In this document: piece after piece, positions 38,378 to 48,084 of the stretch | Numbering within the stretch: position 1 is the first letter of the stretch | Layout: each line of letters begins with the position of its first letter | DNA from: Hyphomonadaceae bacterium | GTDB taxonomy: Bacteria > Pseudomonadota > Alphaproteobacteria > Caulobacterales > Hyphomonadaceae | DNA length: 64,000 nt | Assembly: GCA_022844345.1 (NCBI GenBank) | Contig: JALHLU010000002.1 | Span: 62,001-126,000 of the forward strand | Reading direction: 5' to 3' | Position numbers and translations under genes: made by a program | The notes under the pieces: model-generated | Told to the model about the DNA's origin: nothing | Database searches by the model: none | Seen by the model: only the letters and a program-made list of their open reading frames with translations

Positions 38378-39112
38378 ATGGCGGATGCGGCCAGCCTTCC
38401 CTATAAGCGCGTTCTCCTGAAGATTTCAGGCGAAGCCCTCATGGGTGATCAGGGCTATGGGATCGACGTTCCCGCCGTCACCAAATACGCAGAAGAGATC
38501 AAGTCCGCGATCGCGCTGGGCGTTCAGATCTGTCTCGTCATTGGCGGGGGTAATATCTGGCGCGGCAAGTGGGGCGTCGATGCCGGCATGGAGCGCGCCC
38601 AGGCCGACCATATGGGCATGCTCGCCACCGTGATGAACGCGCTGGTGATGCAGAACGCACTCGAGAATGTCGGCGTACCGACGCGGGTGCAGTCCGGCAT
38701 ATCCATGATGTCGATCTGCGAACCTTTCATCCGCCGCCGCGCCATCCGCCACATGGAGAAGAACCGCGTCGTTATCTTTGCGGCAGGCACTGGCAACCCA
38801 TTCTTCACGACGGATACCGGCGCCGCCTTGCGCGCGGCCGAGATGAATTGCGACGCCATGCTGAAGGGCACGCAGGTCGATGGCGTGTACACTTCCGATC
38901 CGCGCGTCGATGCCGACGCCGTGCGCTTTGACACGCTCGACTACATGGAAGTGCTTTCGAAGGAGCTGAAGGTGATGGACGCCACCGCCGTCAGCCTTCT
39001 CAAGGAAAACATGATACCGATCGTGGTGTTCCGCATCCGCGACAAGGGCGGCCTTGCCAATGTGCTGACGGGGCAGGGCATCTCGACGGTTATTGGCGGC
39101 AAGAAAAAGTAG
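38378..39112 (+). CDS. pyrH: Uridylate kinase
   Basis: 244-residue UMP kinase of the amino-acid-kinase fold, forming UDP for nucleic acid and cell-envelope precursors. Typical: [22 protein letters not shown] and [16 protein letters not shown]. It lies in the widely conserved rpsB-tsf-pyrH-frr order. AGGAG within the next gene's leader overlaps its stop. Confidence 0.97.
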   Translation: MADAASLPYKRVLLKISGEALMGDQGYGIDVPAVTKYAEEIKSAIALGVQICLVIGGGNIWRGKWGVDAGMERAQADHMGMLATVMNALVMQNALENVGVPTRVQSGISMMSICEPFIRRRAIRHMEKNRVVIFAAGTGNPFFTTDTGAALRAAEMNCDAMLKGTQVDGVYTSDPRVDADAVRFDTLDYMEVLSKELKVMDATAVSLLKENMIPIVVFRIRDKGGLANVLTGQGISTVIGGKKK

Positions 39113-39123
39113 GAGTGGCGGCC

Positions 39124-39684
39124 ATGGCAGAGACATTCGACATCAAGGCCCTCGAAAAACGCATGGACGGCGCGATCGCGTCGTTGAAGACGGAGTTCTC
39201 CGGGCTGCGAACGGGCCGCGCTTCGATCCATCTGCTCGATTCTATCACGGTGATGGCCTATGGCGCCCCGACGCCGCTGAACCAGGTGGCCTCGGTGACG
39301 GCGTCCGACGCGCGCATGCTGAGCGTCAGCGTGTGGGACAAGTCGGTGGTCGGCGCGACTGACCGCGCCATTCGCGAGGCCCCATTGGGTCTCAACCCGA
39401 TCATGGACGGTCAGACCCTGCGCATCCCTATCCCGCCGCTAAGTGAGGAGCGCCGCAGAGATCTGCAGAAGCTGGCCGGCCAGTTCGCCGAAAGCGCGCG
39501 GGTGGCGGTCCGCAATATTCGCCGTGATGGGATGGACCAGTTGAAGCGCATGGAGAAGGCTGGCGAGCTGAGCGAGGATCAGGTCAAGGGCCGCTCGAAC
39601 GAGGTCCAGAAGGCGACCGACAAGCACATCACGCTGATCGACGAAGCGCTCAAGCACAAGGCCGAAGAGATCATGCAGGTGTGA
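39124..39684 (+). CDS. frr: Ribosome recycling factor
   Basis: 186 residues; with EF-G it splits post-termination ribosomes. Typical: LKTEFSGLRTGRAS, PLGLNPIMDGQTLRIPIPPL and the C-terminal helix with KATDKHITLIDEALKHKAEEI-type sequence. I chose ATG 39124 because AGGAG lies eight bases upstream and the length then fits the family; a GTG three codons earlier is too close to that site. Confidence 0.97.
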   Translation: MAETFDIKALEKRMDGAIASLKTEFSGLRTGRASIHLLDSITVMAYGAPTPLNQVASVTASDARMLSVSVWDKSVVGATDRAIREAPLGLNPIMDGQTLRIPIPPLSEERRRDLQKLAGQFAESARVAVRNIRRDGMDQLKRMEKAGELSEDQVKGRSNEVQKATDKHITLIDEALKHKAEEIMQV

Positions 39685-40457
39685 GCGAGCCCAAATCCAC
39701 CTCTCCAGCCCTGCCTGGCGCAGCCACGACCCCCGGCGACGTTGCGACGCTGCGCGCGCCTCCGCGCCATGTCGCGATCATCATGGATGGCAATGGCCGC
39801 TGGGCAAAGGCGAGAGGGCTGCCGCGCGCGCTCGGCCACAAGGAAGGCGTTGAGGCCCTGCGTCGCGCCGTAGAGGCCAGCCGCGAGCTCGGGCTTACGC
39901 ATCTCAGCGTCTATGCCTTCTCGACCGAAAACTGGAACCGCCCACCGGCCGAGATCGACGCGCTGTTCGACCTGCTGCGCATGTTCGTGCGGCGCGATCT
40001 GGCGCGGCTTCATCGCGACGGGGTGTGCATCCGCATCATCGGCTCGCGCGAGGGGCTGAGTGAGGAAATTCTCGGGCTCATCGACGAGGCGATGGAGAGG
40101 ACGCGGGACAATACGCGCCTCACGCTCAACATCGCATTCAACTATGGCGGCAGGGGCGAGATCGTCTCGGCCATGCAGGCCATCGCAAGGGACGTTGAGG
40201 CGGGCCGGCTCAAGGCTTCGGACGTGAACGAAGCCCTTGTCAGCAGCACGCTTTGGACGGCTGAATCCCCTGACCCTGACCTTGTCATCAGAACCAGCGG
40301 CGAACTCCGCCTCAGCAACTTTCTGCTGTGGAGCGGCGCTTACGCCGAACTCATGTTCATGGATATCTGGTGGCCCGATTTTACCCGCGAAAGCCTCGAG
40401 AAGGCGATAGATGCGTTCCGACGCCGTGACAGACGATTTGGCGGCCTCAGCGCCTGA
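39681..40457 (+). CDS. uppS: Isoprenyl transferase (undecaprenyl diphosphate synthase)
   Basis: 258 residues; condenses isopentenyl diphosphate onto farnesyl diphosphate to make the C55 lipid carrier for peptidoglycan. Catalytic Asp36 in IIMDGNGRWA, and RTSGELRLSNFLLWS near the C-terminus. Start is GTG overlapping the frr stop (GTGA); the first 28 residues are a low-complexity Pro/Ala extension. It overlaps cdsA by 47 bases. Confidence 0.95.
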   Translation: MSEPKSTSPALPGAATTPGDVATLRAPPRHVAIIMDGNGRWAKARGLPRALGHKEGVEALRRAVEASRELGLTHLSVYAFSTENWNRPPAEIDALFDLLRMFVRRDLARLHRDGVCIRIIGSREGLSEEILGLIDEAMERTRDNTRLTLNIAFNYGGRGEIVSAMQAIARDVEAGRLKASDVNEALVSSTLWTAESPDPDLVIRTSGELRLSNFLLWSGAYAELMFMDIWWPDFTRESLEKAIDAFRRRDRRFGGLSA

Positions 40458-41301
40458 GGCGGCGCGCCGTCAGCGCGGGCGGAGGGAAATCCTCCTCCGC
40501 GTTGCGTCGGCCGTCATTCTTGCGCCGCTGGGCCTATGGGCGGTCTTCACCGGCGGCCTTGCGCTTGCGCTGGCCACTGCGGCCTGCGGAGTCCTCGCGG
40601 CGTTCGAATGGACGCGCATGGCGTCGCAATCAAAGCAGCTGTGGGTCAATGCGACGCTTGTAGCGGTGATGGGGACGTCAGCGGCAACGGCGGTGTTTCT
40701 TGCGCCTGGCGGCCTTGAGATCGTTGCGATGGTCGCGCTGACCGGTTGTGCGGCGGCTTGCGTGGTTGCCGCCATCGGGAAGGCATCGGTGAGTTCTGTA
40801 GCCTTTGGCGCCATCTACACCTGCCTGCCGTTTGGCTGCTTTATCTGGATCCGCGAGGCGCCGCCCAACGGGCAGCTATTCCTGCTGGCGGTGCTGGCCA
40901 TCGTCTGGACAACGGATGTGGCGGCCTACTTTGCGGGGCGCGGCTTTGGCGGACCGCTCCTCAGCCCACGCGACAGCCCGAACAAGACCTGGACGGGAGC
41001 AATCGGGGCCGTGGTGTGCGCGGGCCTGGCGGGAGCTGCAGTCGCGCGCAGCAGCGGCGGCGACTTCTTCCACTGGCTGTTGTTCGGCGTCGGCGTATCT
41101 ATCATCGGACAGTGTGGCGACCTCATCGAGTCCCGCTTCAAGCGACTTTATGGCGTCAAGGACACGTCAGGCTTTGTTCCCGGCCATGGCGGCATTCTCG
41201 ATCGGCTCGACGGGTTGATGGCGGCTGCCGTCGCGGTGGCGCTCGTCCTGCGATACCTGCCACAGCTGGCGCCGGGATTTGGCGGGGCGGCGGCAGGATG
41301 A
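40411..41301 (+). CDS. cdsA: Phosphatidate cytidylyltransferase
   Basis: 296 residues; makes CDP-diacylglycerol for phospholipids. Multi-pass membrane protein with the family signatures SPRDSPNKTWTGAIG and DLIESRFKRLYGVKDTSGF followed by PGHGGILDRLDGL. The ATG at 40411 lies inside uppS; a GTG five codons later is an alternative. The N-terminus is basic (RRQRGRR). It overlaps dxr by four bases. Confidence 0.94.
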   Translation: MRSDAVTDDLAASAPEAARRQRGRREILLRVASAVILAPLGLWAVFTGGLALALATAACGVLAAFEWTRMASQSKQLWVNATLVAVMGTSAATAVFLAPGGLEIVAMVALTGCAAACVVAAIGKASVSSVAFGAIYTCLPFGCFIWIREAPPNGQLFLLAVLAIVWTTDVAAYFAGRGFGGPLLSPRDSPNKTWTGAIGAVVCAGLAGAAVARSSGGDFFHWLLFGVGVSIIGQCGDLIESRFKRLYGVKDTSGFVPGHGGILDRLDGLMAAAVAVALVLRYLPQLAPGFGGAAAG

Positions 41302-42482
41302 GCGGCCAGACACGGGTCTCAATCCTGGGCGCAACCGGATCGGTCGGTGAATCCGCTCTGTCCGTGATCGCCTCCGGCGGGCCGGATGCGCCGGAGTTCC
41401 AGGTTGTCGCGCTGACGGCAAACACAAACGTCGAGGCCCTGGCTGCGGCCGCGATCGCAACACGCGCCGAAGTTGCCGTCATAGCCGACGAGAGCAGGTA
41501 TGGCGTGCTCAAGTCACTGCTCGCCGGGACCGGTATCGAGGCGGCAGCCGGACAGGAGGCGGTCAGCGCCAGCGCCTCGCGCCCTGCCGACGTGGTGGTG
41601 GCAGGGATTGTCGGGATTGCCGGCCTGCCGCCGACGCTGCAAGCTGTCCGCCAGGGCGCAAGGGTGGCGCTGGCGAACAAGGAGAGCATGGTCTGTGCGG
41701 GACCGCTCCTGCGCGCCGAGGCGACACGCTCAGGCGCGATCTTCCTGCCCATCGATTCAGAACATAACGCCATCTTCCAGGTGCTGGATCGCCCCGCCCG
41801 GGTGGAGAAGTTGATCCTGACGTCGTCTGGCGGCCCCTTCCGCTCGGCCAGTCTTGCCGAAATGGCTGCTGTTACGCCGGAGCGCGCAGTCGCCCATCCC
41901 AATTTCGCCATGGGCGCCAAGATCTCCATCGACAGCGCAACGATGATGAACAAGGGGCTGGAGCTGATCGAGGCGGCCTACCTGTTCGACACGCCCGTTG
42001 AACGGATCGAAGTGCTGATCCATCCCCAGCAGATCATCCATAGTCTGGTGGCCTACGACGATGGTTCCGTGCTTGCCCAGCTGGGCCTGCCGGACATGCG
42101 GACGCCCATCTCCTATGCCCTGGCGTGGCCCGACCGGATGCCCCTGCCAGGTATGGAGCGCCTTGATCTGGCCAAGATCGGCAGGCTGGATTTCGCTCCG
42201 CCAGATACTGACCGTTTTCCGGCGTTAAGGTTGGCGCGGACGGCGGTTTCCGCAGGTGGTGGCGGGCCAATCGTGCTGAACGGCGCCAACGAGATTGCAG
42301 TGGCGGCCTTCTTGCAGCGGCGTATTGGATTCTTGACCATAGCGCAGGTGGCCGGCGAAGTGCTTGACGAGTTCCTTGGAGGCGCCTCGGCAGCCTGTGT
42401 TCCCGCGTCATTCGACGACGTCTACGAAACTGACCGGTGGGCGCGCCGCCGAACGATCGAAAAACTTAGGCTTGCAGCCTAG
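41298..42482 (+). CDS. dxr: 1-deoxy-D-xylulose-5-phosphate reductoisomerase
   Basis: 394 residues; second step of the MEP isoprenoid pathway. NADPH motif GATGSVG (11-17), metal ligands Asp153 and Glu155 (PIDSEHNAIFQ) and Glu222 (MNKGLELIEA). Start at ATG 41298 overlaps the cdsA stop (ATGA); the longer frame upstream lies inside cdsA and is rejected. Together with uppS it links isoprenoid supply and use. Confidence 0.96.
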   Translation: MSGQTRVSILGATGSVGESALSVIASGGPDAPEFQVVALTANTNVEALAAAAIATRAEVAVIADESRYGVLKSLLAGTGIEAAAGQEAVSASASRPADVVVAGIVGIAGLPPTLQAVRQGARVALANKESMVCAGPLLRAEATRSGAIFLPIDSEHNAIFQVLDRPARVEKLILTSSGGPFRSASLAEMAAVTPERAVAHPNFAMGAKISIDSATMMNKGLELIEAAYLFDTPVERIEVLIHPQQIIHSLVAYDDGSVLAQLGLPDMRTPISYALAWPDRMPLPGMERLDLAKIGRLDFAPPDTDRFPALRLARTAVSAGGGGPIVLNGANEIAVAAFLQRRIGFLTIAQVAGEVLDEFLGGASAACVPASFDDVYETDRWARRRTIEKLRLAA

Positions 42483-42518
42483 CGCGACCGGTTAAGACGA
42501 GTTGAGAGGCCACCACAC

Positions 42519-43733
42519 ATGAACGACCTGATCTCGATGCTCTTCTGGCCAATTTCCGGCCTGGTGCTGATCTCGATCGTGATCACCGTTCACGAACTCG
42601 GCCACTATTGGGTTGGCCGCATGTTTGGAGCGGCGGTGGAGTCGTTCTCCATCGGGTTCGGCAAGTCGATGGTCGAACGCACAGACAGGCGCGGCACGCG
42701 CTGGCGCATCAACTGGTTGCCGCTCGGCGGTTTCGTGAAGTTCGTTGGCGAGATGCAGGCGCCGACCGACACACGCGATGATCTTGCCACGGAACCGGAG
42801 ACAGTCGTCGCCCGGAAAGACAACGCAAAGCCTGCGCATCCGGTGGGCCGTCCCTACACCGCGCTCAATCCCTGGAAGCGGCTTGCGGTGTCGCTGGGTG
42901 GGCCGGCCGCCAACTTCATCTTCGCCATCTGCGTGTTCGCCGGGATCAGCATGACGCTGGGCGTGCCGCAGGCGAAGGAAGTTTCCGTGCTGGCGGTGGT
43001 GACAGACAGTCCCGCCGCCCGCGCCGGGTTCCAGCCGGGTGACATCGTCGTCGAGGCTGGAGGCCGAAGGGTCGTCACCAGCTATGACGTTACCCAGGCC
43101 ACGATCCTGAGTGCAGGGGAGGCGGTTACCTACCGGGTCCAGCGGGGCGACGAATTCGTGAGGCTGACGGCCACCCCCAAGGAAGAAGTCGTCCGCAACG
43201 AAGGCCTTCAGGTTACGGAAAAGTTGGGCCGCGTCGGCCTGCAACTCGGCCAGCGCGATGTCTCGGTCCGCCAGTACAACCCGATCGAAGCTGTCGGATA
43301 TGGTTTTTCGGCAACGGGTGACGCCATTGGCGCCACGGTCAACGTACTGCGGCGCCTTGTCACTGGCATGGACGGCCTCGACAAGCTCAGCGGGCCGGTG
43401 GGCATCTTCAGCCTGGCCGACAAGGTTACGGACCTGCACATGAAGCAGGAGAATGTGAGCATTGTGCAAAAGATCACCGATCTTTTGATCAGCGGCATTC
43501 AGCTGGCCGCGCTTCTCTCCATTGGGGTTGGCTTCTTCAACCTGCTGCCGATTCCTGTCCTGGATGGTGGCGCCGCCGTCATGTGCGTCGCGGAGGGCGT
43601 CACTGGACGTGAAATCCCTGAAAATGTGCAGCGGATCGGACTGACAATCGGACTTGCCTGTCTCGCCAGCTTTGCTCTGCTGGTCACCGGACAGGACCTG
43701 ATCAAGCTATTCGGCTGGTCGGCAGGGTCTTAG
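42519..43733 (+). CDS. rseP: RIP metalloprotease RseP
   Basis: 404-residue site-2 intramembrane protease that cleaves anti-sigma factors and leftover signal peptides. Zinc motif HELGH (25-29) in the first helix, a PDZ domain at about 130-200 (containing SPAARAGFQPGDIVVEAGG), and the second active-site motif VLDGG with Asp349. Followed by bamA, the usual alphaproteobacterial order. Confidence 0.96.
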   Translation: MNDLISMLFWPISGLVLISIVITVHELGHYWVGRMFGAAVESFSIGFGKSMVERTDRRGTRWRINWLPLGGFVKFVGEMQAPTDTRDDLATEPETVVARKDNAKPAHPVGRPYTALNPWKRLAVSLGGPAANFIFAICVFAGISMTLGVPQAKEVSVLAVVTDSPAARAGFQPGDIVVEAGGRRVVTSYDVTQATILSAGEAVTYRVQRGDEFVRLTATPKEEVVRNEGLQVTEKLGRVGLQLGQRDVSVRQYNPIEAVGYGFSATGDAIGATVNVLRRLVTGMDGLDKLSGPVGIFSLADKVTDLHMKQENVSIVQKITDLLISGIQLAALLSIGVGFFNLLPIPVLDGGAAVMCVAEGVTGREIPENVQRIGLTIGLACLASFALLVTGQDLIKLFGWSAGS

Positions 43734-43833
43734 CCCTAAAAAAGCCCGGTGCTTGAGCTTTTGAGCGTCATGTTGTCTTAAGACGGCCGAGCAGGCCGCG
43801 CCATGCGGTTCGTAGTGTGTGAGGGGTAGGTTG

Positions 43834-46395
43834 ATGCGGTCTTGGTTCGCGAGCGCCCTGGCGCTGACTGCGTCGGCCGGCGCGATTGCCGCCGCCCAGG
43901 ACCTTAGCCCGTTTGGCAAGGCATGGGGGCAGCAGCCCCAGCAACCCCAGATCATCGGGCGTATCCTCGTCGAGGGTAACCAGCGGATCGAGGCGCGGAC
44001 CGTCCTCTCCTACCTTCTGGTGCGCCCGGGCGATGCGTTCGACGAGGAGCGGATCGGCCTCTCGGTTCGCGCGCTTGGCGAAACGGGGCTGTTCGCGGAC
44101 ATCCAGATGGAGACCCGCGGCAGCGACCTGATCGTCCGCGTGCTCGAGAACCCCATCATCAACCGGATCATCTTCGAGGGTAACAACGCGGTCACGACAG
44201 AGCGTCTCGAGGAAGAGACCGAAGCCGAACCGCGTCAGACTTTCACCCTCTCGCGCGTCGAGCAGGACGTGCAGCGCATCCTGGAAGTCTATCGCCGCGC
44301 CGGCCGCTTCGCTGCGACGGTGACTCCGCAGTACAAGGTTCTGCCGCAGAACCGCGCCGACCTGATCTTCTCGATCGATGAGGGTCCCACAACCGGCATC
44401 CGGTCGATCAACTTCATCGGCAACGGCGCGTTCACGGACGATCGCCTGCGTGAAGCGATTACCACGCGTGAATCGCGCTGGTGGCGCTTCTTCGAACAGG
44501 CTGACAACTACAACCCGGGTCAGGTCGAGTACGACCGTTCGCAGCTGACCGAGTTCTACACCAATGAAGGTTACGCAGACTTCCGCGTGATCGCATCGGT
44601 CGCCGAGCTGACGCCGGATCGTCGCGACTTCTACCTGACGTTCACGATCGACGAGGGAGAGAAGTACACCTTCGGCGATCTGTCGGTGGATACTGAACTC
44701 GAGAAACTGTCAGGCGAACGGCTGGCGCTGTTCCTGCCCATGAAGGCGGGCGACCAGTTCCGCTCCGAGAGCATCCAGGACGCAATCGATACGCTCACAT
44801 TTGCGGCCGGCATCGCCGGCTACGCCAACGTGCAGATCCGTCCGCGCGAGGTTCGCGACCCCGTGGCCAAGACGATCGGCATCACGTTTGACGTGGATGA
44901 AGGCGCGCGCGTCTACATCGAGCGCATCGACATTGAGGGCAATACGCAGACCCTGGACCGGGTCGTCCGCCGCGAAATCCGTCTGGCCGAAGGCGACCAG
45001 TACAACCCGGCCTCGCTCGACCAGGCGCGCAACCGGATCCGCTCGCTGGGCTTCTTCAATCCCGACAATGTGGAAATAACGGACGAGCCAGGATCAACTG
45101 GCGACCGGACTGTCGTAAAAGTAAAGGTTGAGGAAGAGGCGACAGGCGAGCTCGCTTTCTCGGCGGGCTTCTCTTCGCAGGACGCCTTCCTGTTCAGCGT
45201 CAGCGCCCAGCAACGCAACTTCCGTGGCCGCGGGCAGTACCTGTCGGCGCGAATCCAGACGACGGCGCGCCAGCAGGACGTGGAGTTCCGTTTCACCGAG
45301 CCGAAATTCCAGGACCGCAACCTCGCGGCTGGGCTCGACGTGTTCATGACGCAGTCGGACTTCTTCGACATCGCGGGCTTCCAGAACTCGATTATCGGAT
45401 TCGGCGGACGGCTTCAGTTCCCACTATCTGACAGCGACGGAATGAACCTGCGCTACCGCTTGCGCCGCGACGACCTGCAGATCGATGACGATCCTCTCTC
45501 CGTCACCTACACGGACTGCACCGCGACAGGGTTTGTGCGCCTCTCTCTGTGTGACCAGCAGGGCGACCGGATTACCTCTTCGTTCGGCTACTCGCTGACG
45601 ATGAACCGCACGAACGACTATCTTGAGCCGACGCGCGGCTTCAATCTGAACTTCAGTCAGGACATCGCCGGCCTCGGCGGCGACGTGAATTACCTGCGCA
45701 ATGAGTTCGAAGGCTCGATCTATCATGGCTTCGCGCCGGGCTGGCGCCTGCGGGCTCGCCTTGAAGCGGGCTACATTGAAAGCTGGGGCGATGAAGGCAT
45801 CCGCATCAACGACCGCTTCTTCAAGGGCGGCAACTCGTTCCGCGGCTTCGACGTAGCCGGCCTTGGCCCGCGCGAGATTCGCTACTTCTATGAAACAGAG
45901 TCCCTGGCGCTTGATGTGGGCGTCGCCCCCCCGAGCTTTACCATCCCGCAGCTCAACCAGGACGGGACCCAGGTGGTGAACGAAGCGGGCCAGCTTCTTT
46001 ACCAGACGGCCCTGCGAGACGATGTAACCGGGGAGCTGTTGCCCATACAAGTGCAGCCTTTCAACGCTCTCGGCGGCAAGGCATATGCAATCGGGTCCTT
46101 GGAATTGTCCTTCCCCTTGCCGTATGTTCCCGAAGAGTTCGGGCTTGATGGAGCATTCTTTTTCGAAGCCGGTACGCTGGGCCTTCTCGACGAGGTTGAT
46201 AGGGACCGGAAACTGGACACCACGTTCGAGTCCTATCGCGTCGATGACAGCGCCAGCCTTCGGGCAAGCGCGGGCATCAGCATCGGGTGGGACTCGCCAT
46301 TCGGCCCGATCCGCTTCGATTTCTCGAAGATTCTGGCCTCAGAAGAGTATGACCGGACGGAATCGTTCCGGTTTGCAACCAACACAAGGTTCTAG
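43834..46395 (+). CDS. bamA: Outer membrane protein assembly factor BamA
   Basis: 853 residues. Signal peptide (MRSWFASALALTASAGAIAAA), five POTRA domains (first: IIGRILVEGNQRIEARTVLSYL) and a C-terminal 16-strand barrel; the barrel fold-6 motif appears as FRGFDVAG-type and the final residues FATNTRF end in Phe as expected. I chose the ATG at 43834; a GTG five codons upstream is possible. The 100-base leader holds the 10-base palindrome GTCTTAAGAC (43775-43784) and a small CGGCC/GGCCG hairpin. Confidence 0.96.
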   Translation: MRSWFASALALTASAGAIAAAQDLSPFGKAWGQQPQQPQIIGRILVEGNQRIEARTVLSYLLVRPGDAFDEERIGLSVRALGETGLFADIQMETRGSDLIVRVLENPIINRIIFEGNNAVTTERLEEETEAEPRQTFTLSRVEQDVQRILEVYRRAGRFAATVTPQYKVLPQNRADLIFSIDEGPTTGIRSINFIGNGAFTDDRLREAITTRESRWWRFFEQADNYNPGQVEYDRSQLTEFYTNEGYADFRVIASVAELTPDRRDFYLTFTIDEGEKYTFGDLSVDTELEKLSGERLALFLPMKAGDQFRSESIQDAIDTLTFAAGIAGYANVQIRPREVRDPVAKTIGITFDVDEGARVYIERIDIEGNTQTLDRVVRREIRLAEGDQYNPASLDQARNRIRSLGFFNPDNVEITDEPGSTGDRTVVKVKVEEEATGELAFSAGFSSQDAFLFSVSAQQRNFRGRGQYLSARIQTTARQQDVEFRFTEPKFQDRNLAAGLDVFMTQSDFFDIAGFQNSIIGFGGRLQFPLSDSDGMNLRYRLRRDDLQIDDDPLSVTYTDCTATGFVRLSLCDQQGDRITSSFGYSLTMNRTNDYLEPTRGFNLNFSQDIAGLGGDVNYLRNEFEGSIYHGFAPGWRLRARLEAGYIESWGDEGIRINDRFFKGGNSFRGFDVAGLGPREIRYFYETESLALDVGVAPPSFTIPQLNQDGTQVVNEAGQLLYQTALRDDVTGELLPIQVQPFNALGGKAYAIGSLELSFPLPYVPEEFGLDGAFFFEAGTLGLLDEVDRDRKLDTTFESYRVDDSASLRASAGISIGWDSPFGPIRFDFSKILASEEYDRTESFRFATNTRF

Positions 46396-46398
46396 CGT

Positions 46399-47010
46399 AT
46401 GAAGTTCCGGAAACTTGCCCTTGCAGCGGCCCTCTTCGTCGGTCTGACGAACATGGCCGGCGCCGCCTTCGCCCAGACGAAGGTCTTCATCATCGATGAG
46501 CAGTTGATCCGCCAGCAGAGCAAGATCGGCAAGGAGCTGGACGTCGCGCTCGACAACTTCGCAGCTGCCGGCGTGGACCAGCTTGGCCTGAAGTCCTTGA
46601 AGACCGAGCTCGACACGGAAGGCGCGGCGCTGAAGCCCCAGATCGAGTCGCTCACGCCTGAAGCCATCGCGGCTAACCCGACGCTCAAAGCCCGCGTTGA
46701 AGGCCTCAACCGCAAGGCTGCCGACTTCATGCAGAAGCAGAACGCCTTGAGCCAGAATCTGGAGCAGCGCGACAGCAGCTACAACATGGCCTTCCTGCAG
46801 GTGCTCGGCCCAGCCATTGAAGCTGTCGCCAAGGAAGCCGGCGCCGATGTCGTACTCAGCGTGTCCTCAACCTGGTATGTGAAGGCGGCTATCGATCTGA
46901 CGCCGAAGGTCGTTCAGCGTCTGGATGCGACCGTGCCGAACATTGCCGCCTTGCAGGCCGCCCTCCCGCAACCCCCGGCCGCGCCGGCCCCTGCTCCGGG
47001 CGGCGGCTGA
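46399..47010 (+). CDS. skp: OmpH/Skp-family periplasmic chaperone
   Basis: 203 residues with a signal peptide ending AGAAFA/QTK. The mature protein starts with KVFIIDEQLIRQQS and is helical through the middle (about 60-140), as in Skp, which holds unfolded outer-membrane proteins for BamA. The C-terminus ends in a Pro/Ala/Gly tail. The ATG is three bases after the bamA stop. Confidence 0.88.
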   Translation: MKFRKLALAAALFVGLTNMAGAAFAQTKVFIIDEQLIRQQSKIGKELDVALDNFAAAGVDQLGLKSLKTELDTEGAALKPQIESLTPEAIAANPTLKARVEGLNRKAADFMQKQNALSQNLEQRDSSYNMAFLQVLGPAIEAVAKEAGADVVLSVSSTWYVKAAIDLTPKVVQRLDATVPNIAALQAALPQPPAAPAPAPGGG

Positions 47011-47038
47011 TAGCCGGAACTAGACAAAGGCTGGGACT

Positions 47039-48055
47039 GTGATCGATCCGAGGTTTTACACGCTCTCCGGCCCGTTGAGCGCCTCGGACATCGCCATCCT
47101 CACCGGGGGCACAGTTGTGCGTGGCGAGCCAGCCCACACGGTCTCGTCGCTTGCACCGGCCGGTCGGGCGGGACCACAGGATCTCAGCTTCCTCGAAGAG
47201 GCGGCCCCCCTGGAGGTGGACGTTTCACGCGCTGGCATCGTACTGGCTCACACGGCGGTGGCCGGGCGTATCGCTGGGGGCTCTGCCGTCATTGAAGCGC
47301 GGCACCCGCGTTCGGCGTTTGCCAAGGCGGCTGACCGGCTCATCAGACTCCGTACGCTTGAGCCCGGCCAACCGGCGGTTCACTCCTCGTCGCGCGTGCA
47401 CCCCACAGCCAAGCTGCAGCCCGGCGTTGTGATCGGGCCAGACGCCGCCATAGGCGCGGAGGTCGAGATCGGAGCGAACGCCGTGATCGGCCCGGGCGTG
47501 CAGATCGGCGCCCATAGCATGATCGGTCCGGGCGCTGTCCTTCGATGCGCCCTGATTGGCGACGGGGTTCGGCTCTATCCCGGCGTCGTCGTTGGCGAGG
47601 CAGGGTTCGGCCTGGCCGCAGGCAGCGCCGGCGCGACCCTGACGCCACACTTTGGGCGGGTCATCATTCAGAATGGCGTCTCTATCGGCGCCAATTCCTG
47701 CGTTGATCGGGGGCTACTCGACGACACCATCATCGGCGAGGGAACGCATATCGATAACCTCTGCCATATTGGTCACAACTGCCGGATTGGCGCGCATGTC
47801 GTGATGGCGGCCTTTGCTGGCGTATCCGGCTCCAGCCGGGTGGAGGACGGCGCCCAGTTCGGCGGCCGGGTTGGCATCAAGGATCACGTCACGGTAGGCG
47901 CCGGCGCCCGCATCGCGGCAGGGGCTGCGGTGCTCGGGGATGTGCCGGCGGGCGAGGTCTGGGCAGGCTATCCCGCCAAACCTATCCGGTCGTGGCTGCG
48001 CGAGCTTGCATGGCTGGCCCGGTCAGCGCAAAAGCGTTCCACCAGAAACGACTAG
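47039..48055 (+). CDS. lpxD: UDP-3-O-(3-hydroxyacyl)glucosamine N-acyltransferase
   Basis: 338 residues; third step of lipid A synthesis. N-terminal uridine-binding domain, then left-handed beta-helix hexapeptide repeats, with the likely catalytic His246 in HIGHNCRIG. Start is GTG at 47039 preceded by AAAGG. The gene is followed by lpxA without the usual fabZ between. Confidence 0.96.
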   Translation: MIDPRFYTLSGPLSASDIAILTGGTVVRGEPAHTVSSLAPAGRAGPQDLSFLEEAAPLEVDVSRAGIVLAHTAVAGRIAGGSAVIEARHPRSAFAKAADRLIRLRTLEPGQPAVHSSSRVHPTAKLQPGVVIGPDAAIGAEVEIGANAVIGPGVQIGAHSMIGPGAVLRCALIGDGVRLYPGVVVGEAGFGLAAGSAGATLTPHFGRVIIQNGVSIGANSCVDRGLLDDTIIGEGTHIDNLCHIGHNCRIGAHVVMAAFAGVSGSSRVEDGAQFGGRVGIKDHVTVGAGARIAAGAAVLGDVPAGEVWAGYPAKPIRSWLRELAWLARSAQKRSTRND

Positions 48056-48084
48056 CCGGCTGGCCGGCAGAGGCGCCGGAGCAC

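Noticed and set aside
40746-41297. In-frame upstream extension of dxr
   Set aside because: It lies inside cdsA in another frame and has no similarity to Dxr, whose GATGSVG motif fits the start at 41298.
43775-43784. Palindrome GTCTTAAGAC before bamA
   Set aside because: Ten bases of perfect palindrome are expected by chance in a window this size; no second copy or repeat spacing was noticed.
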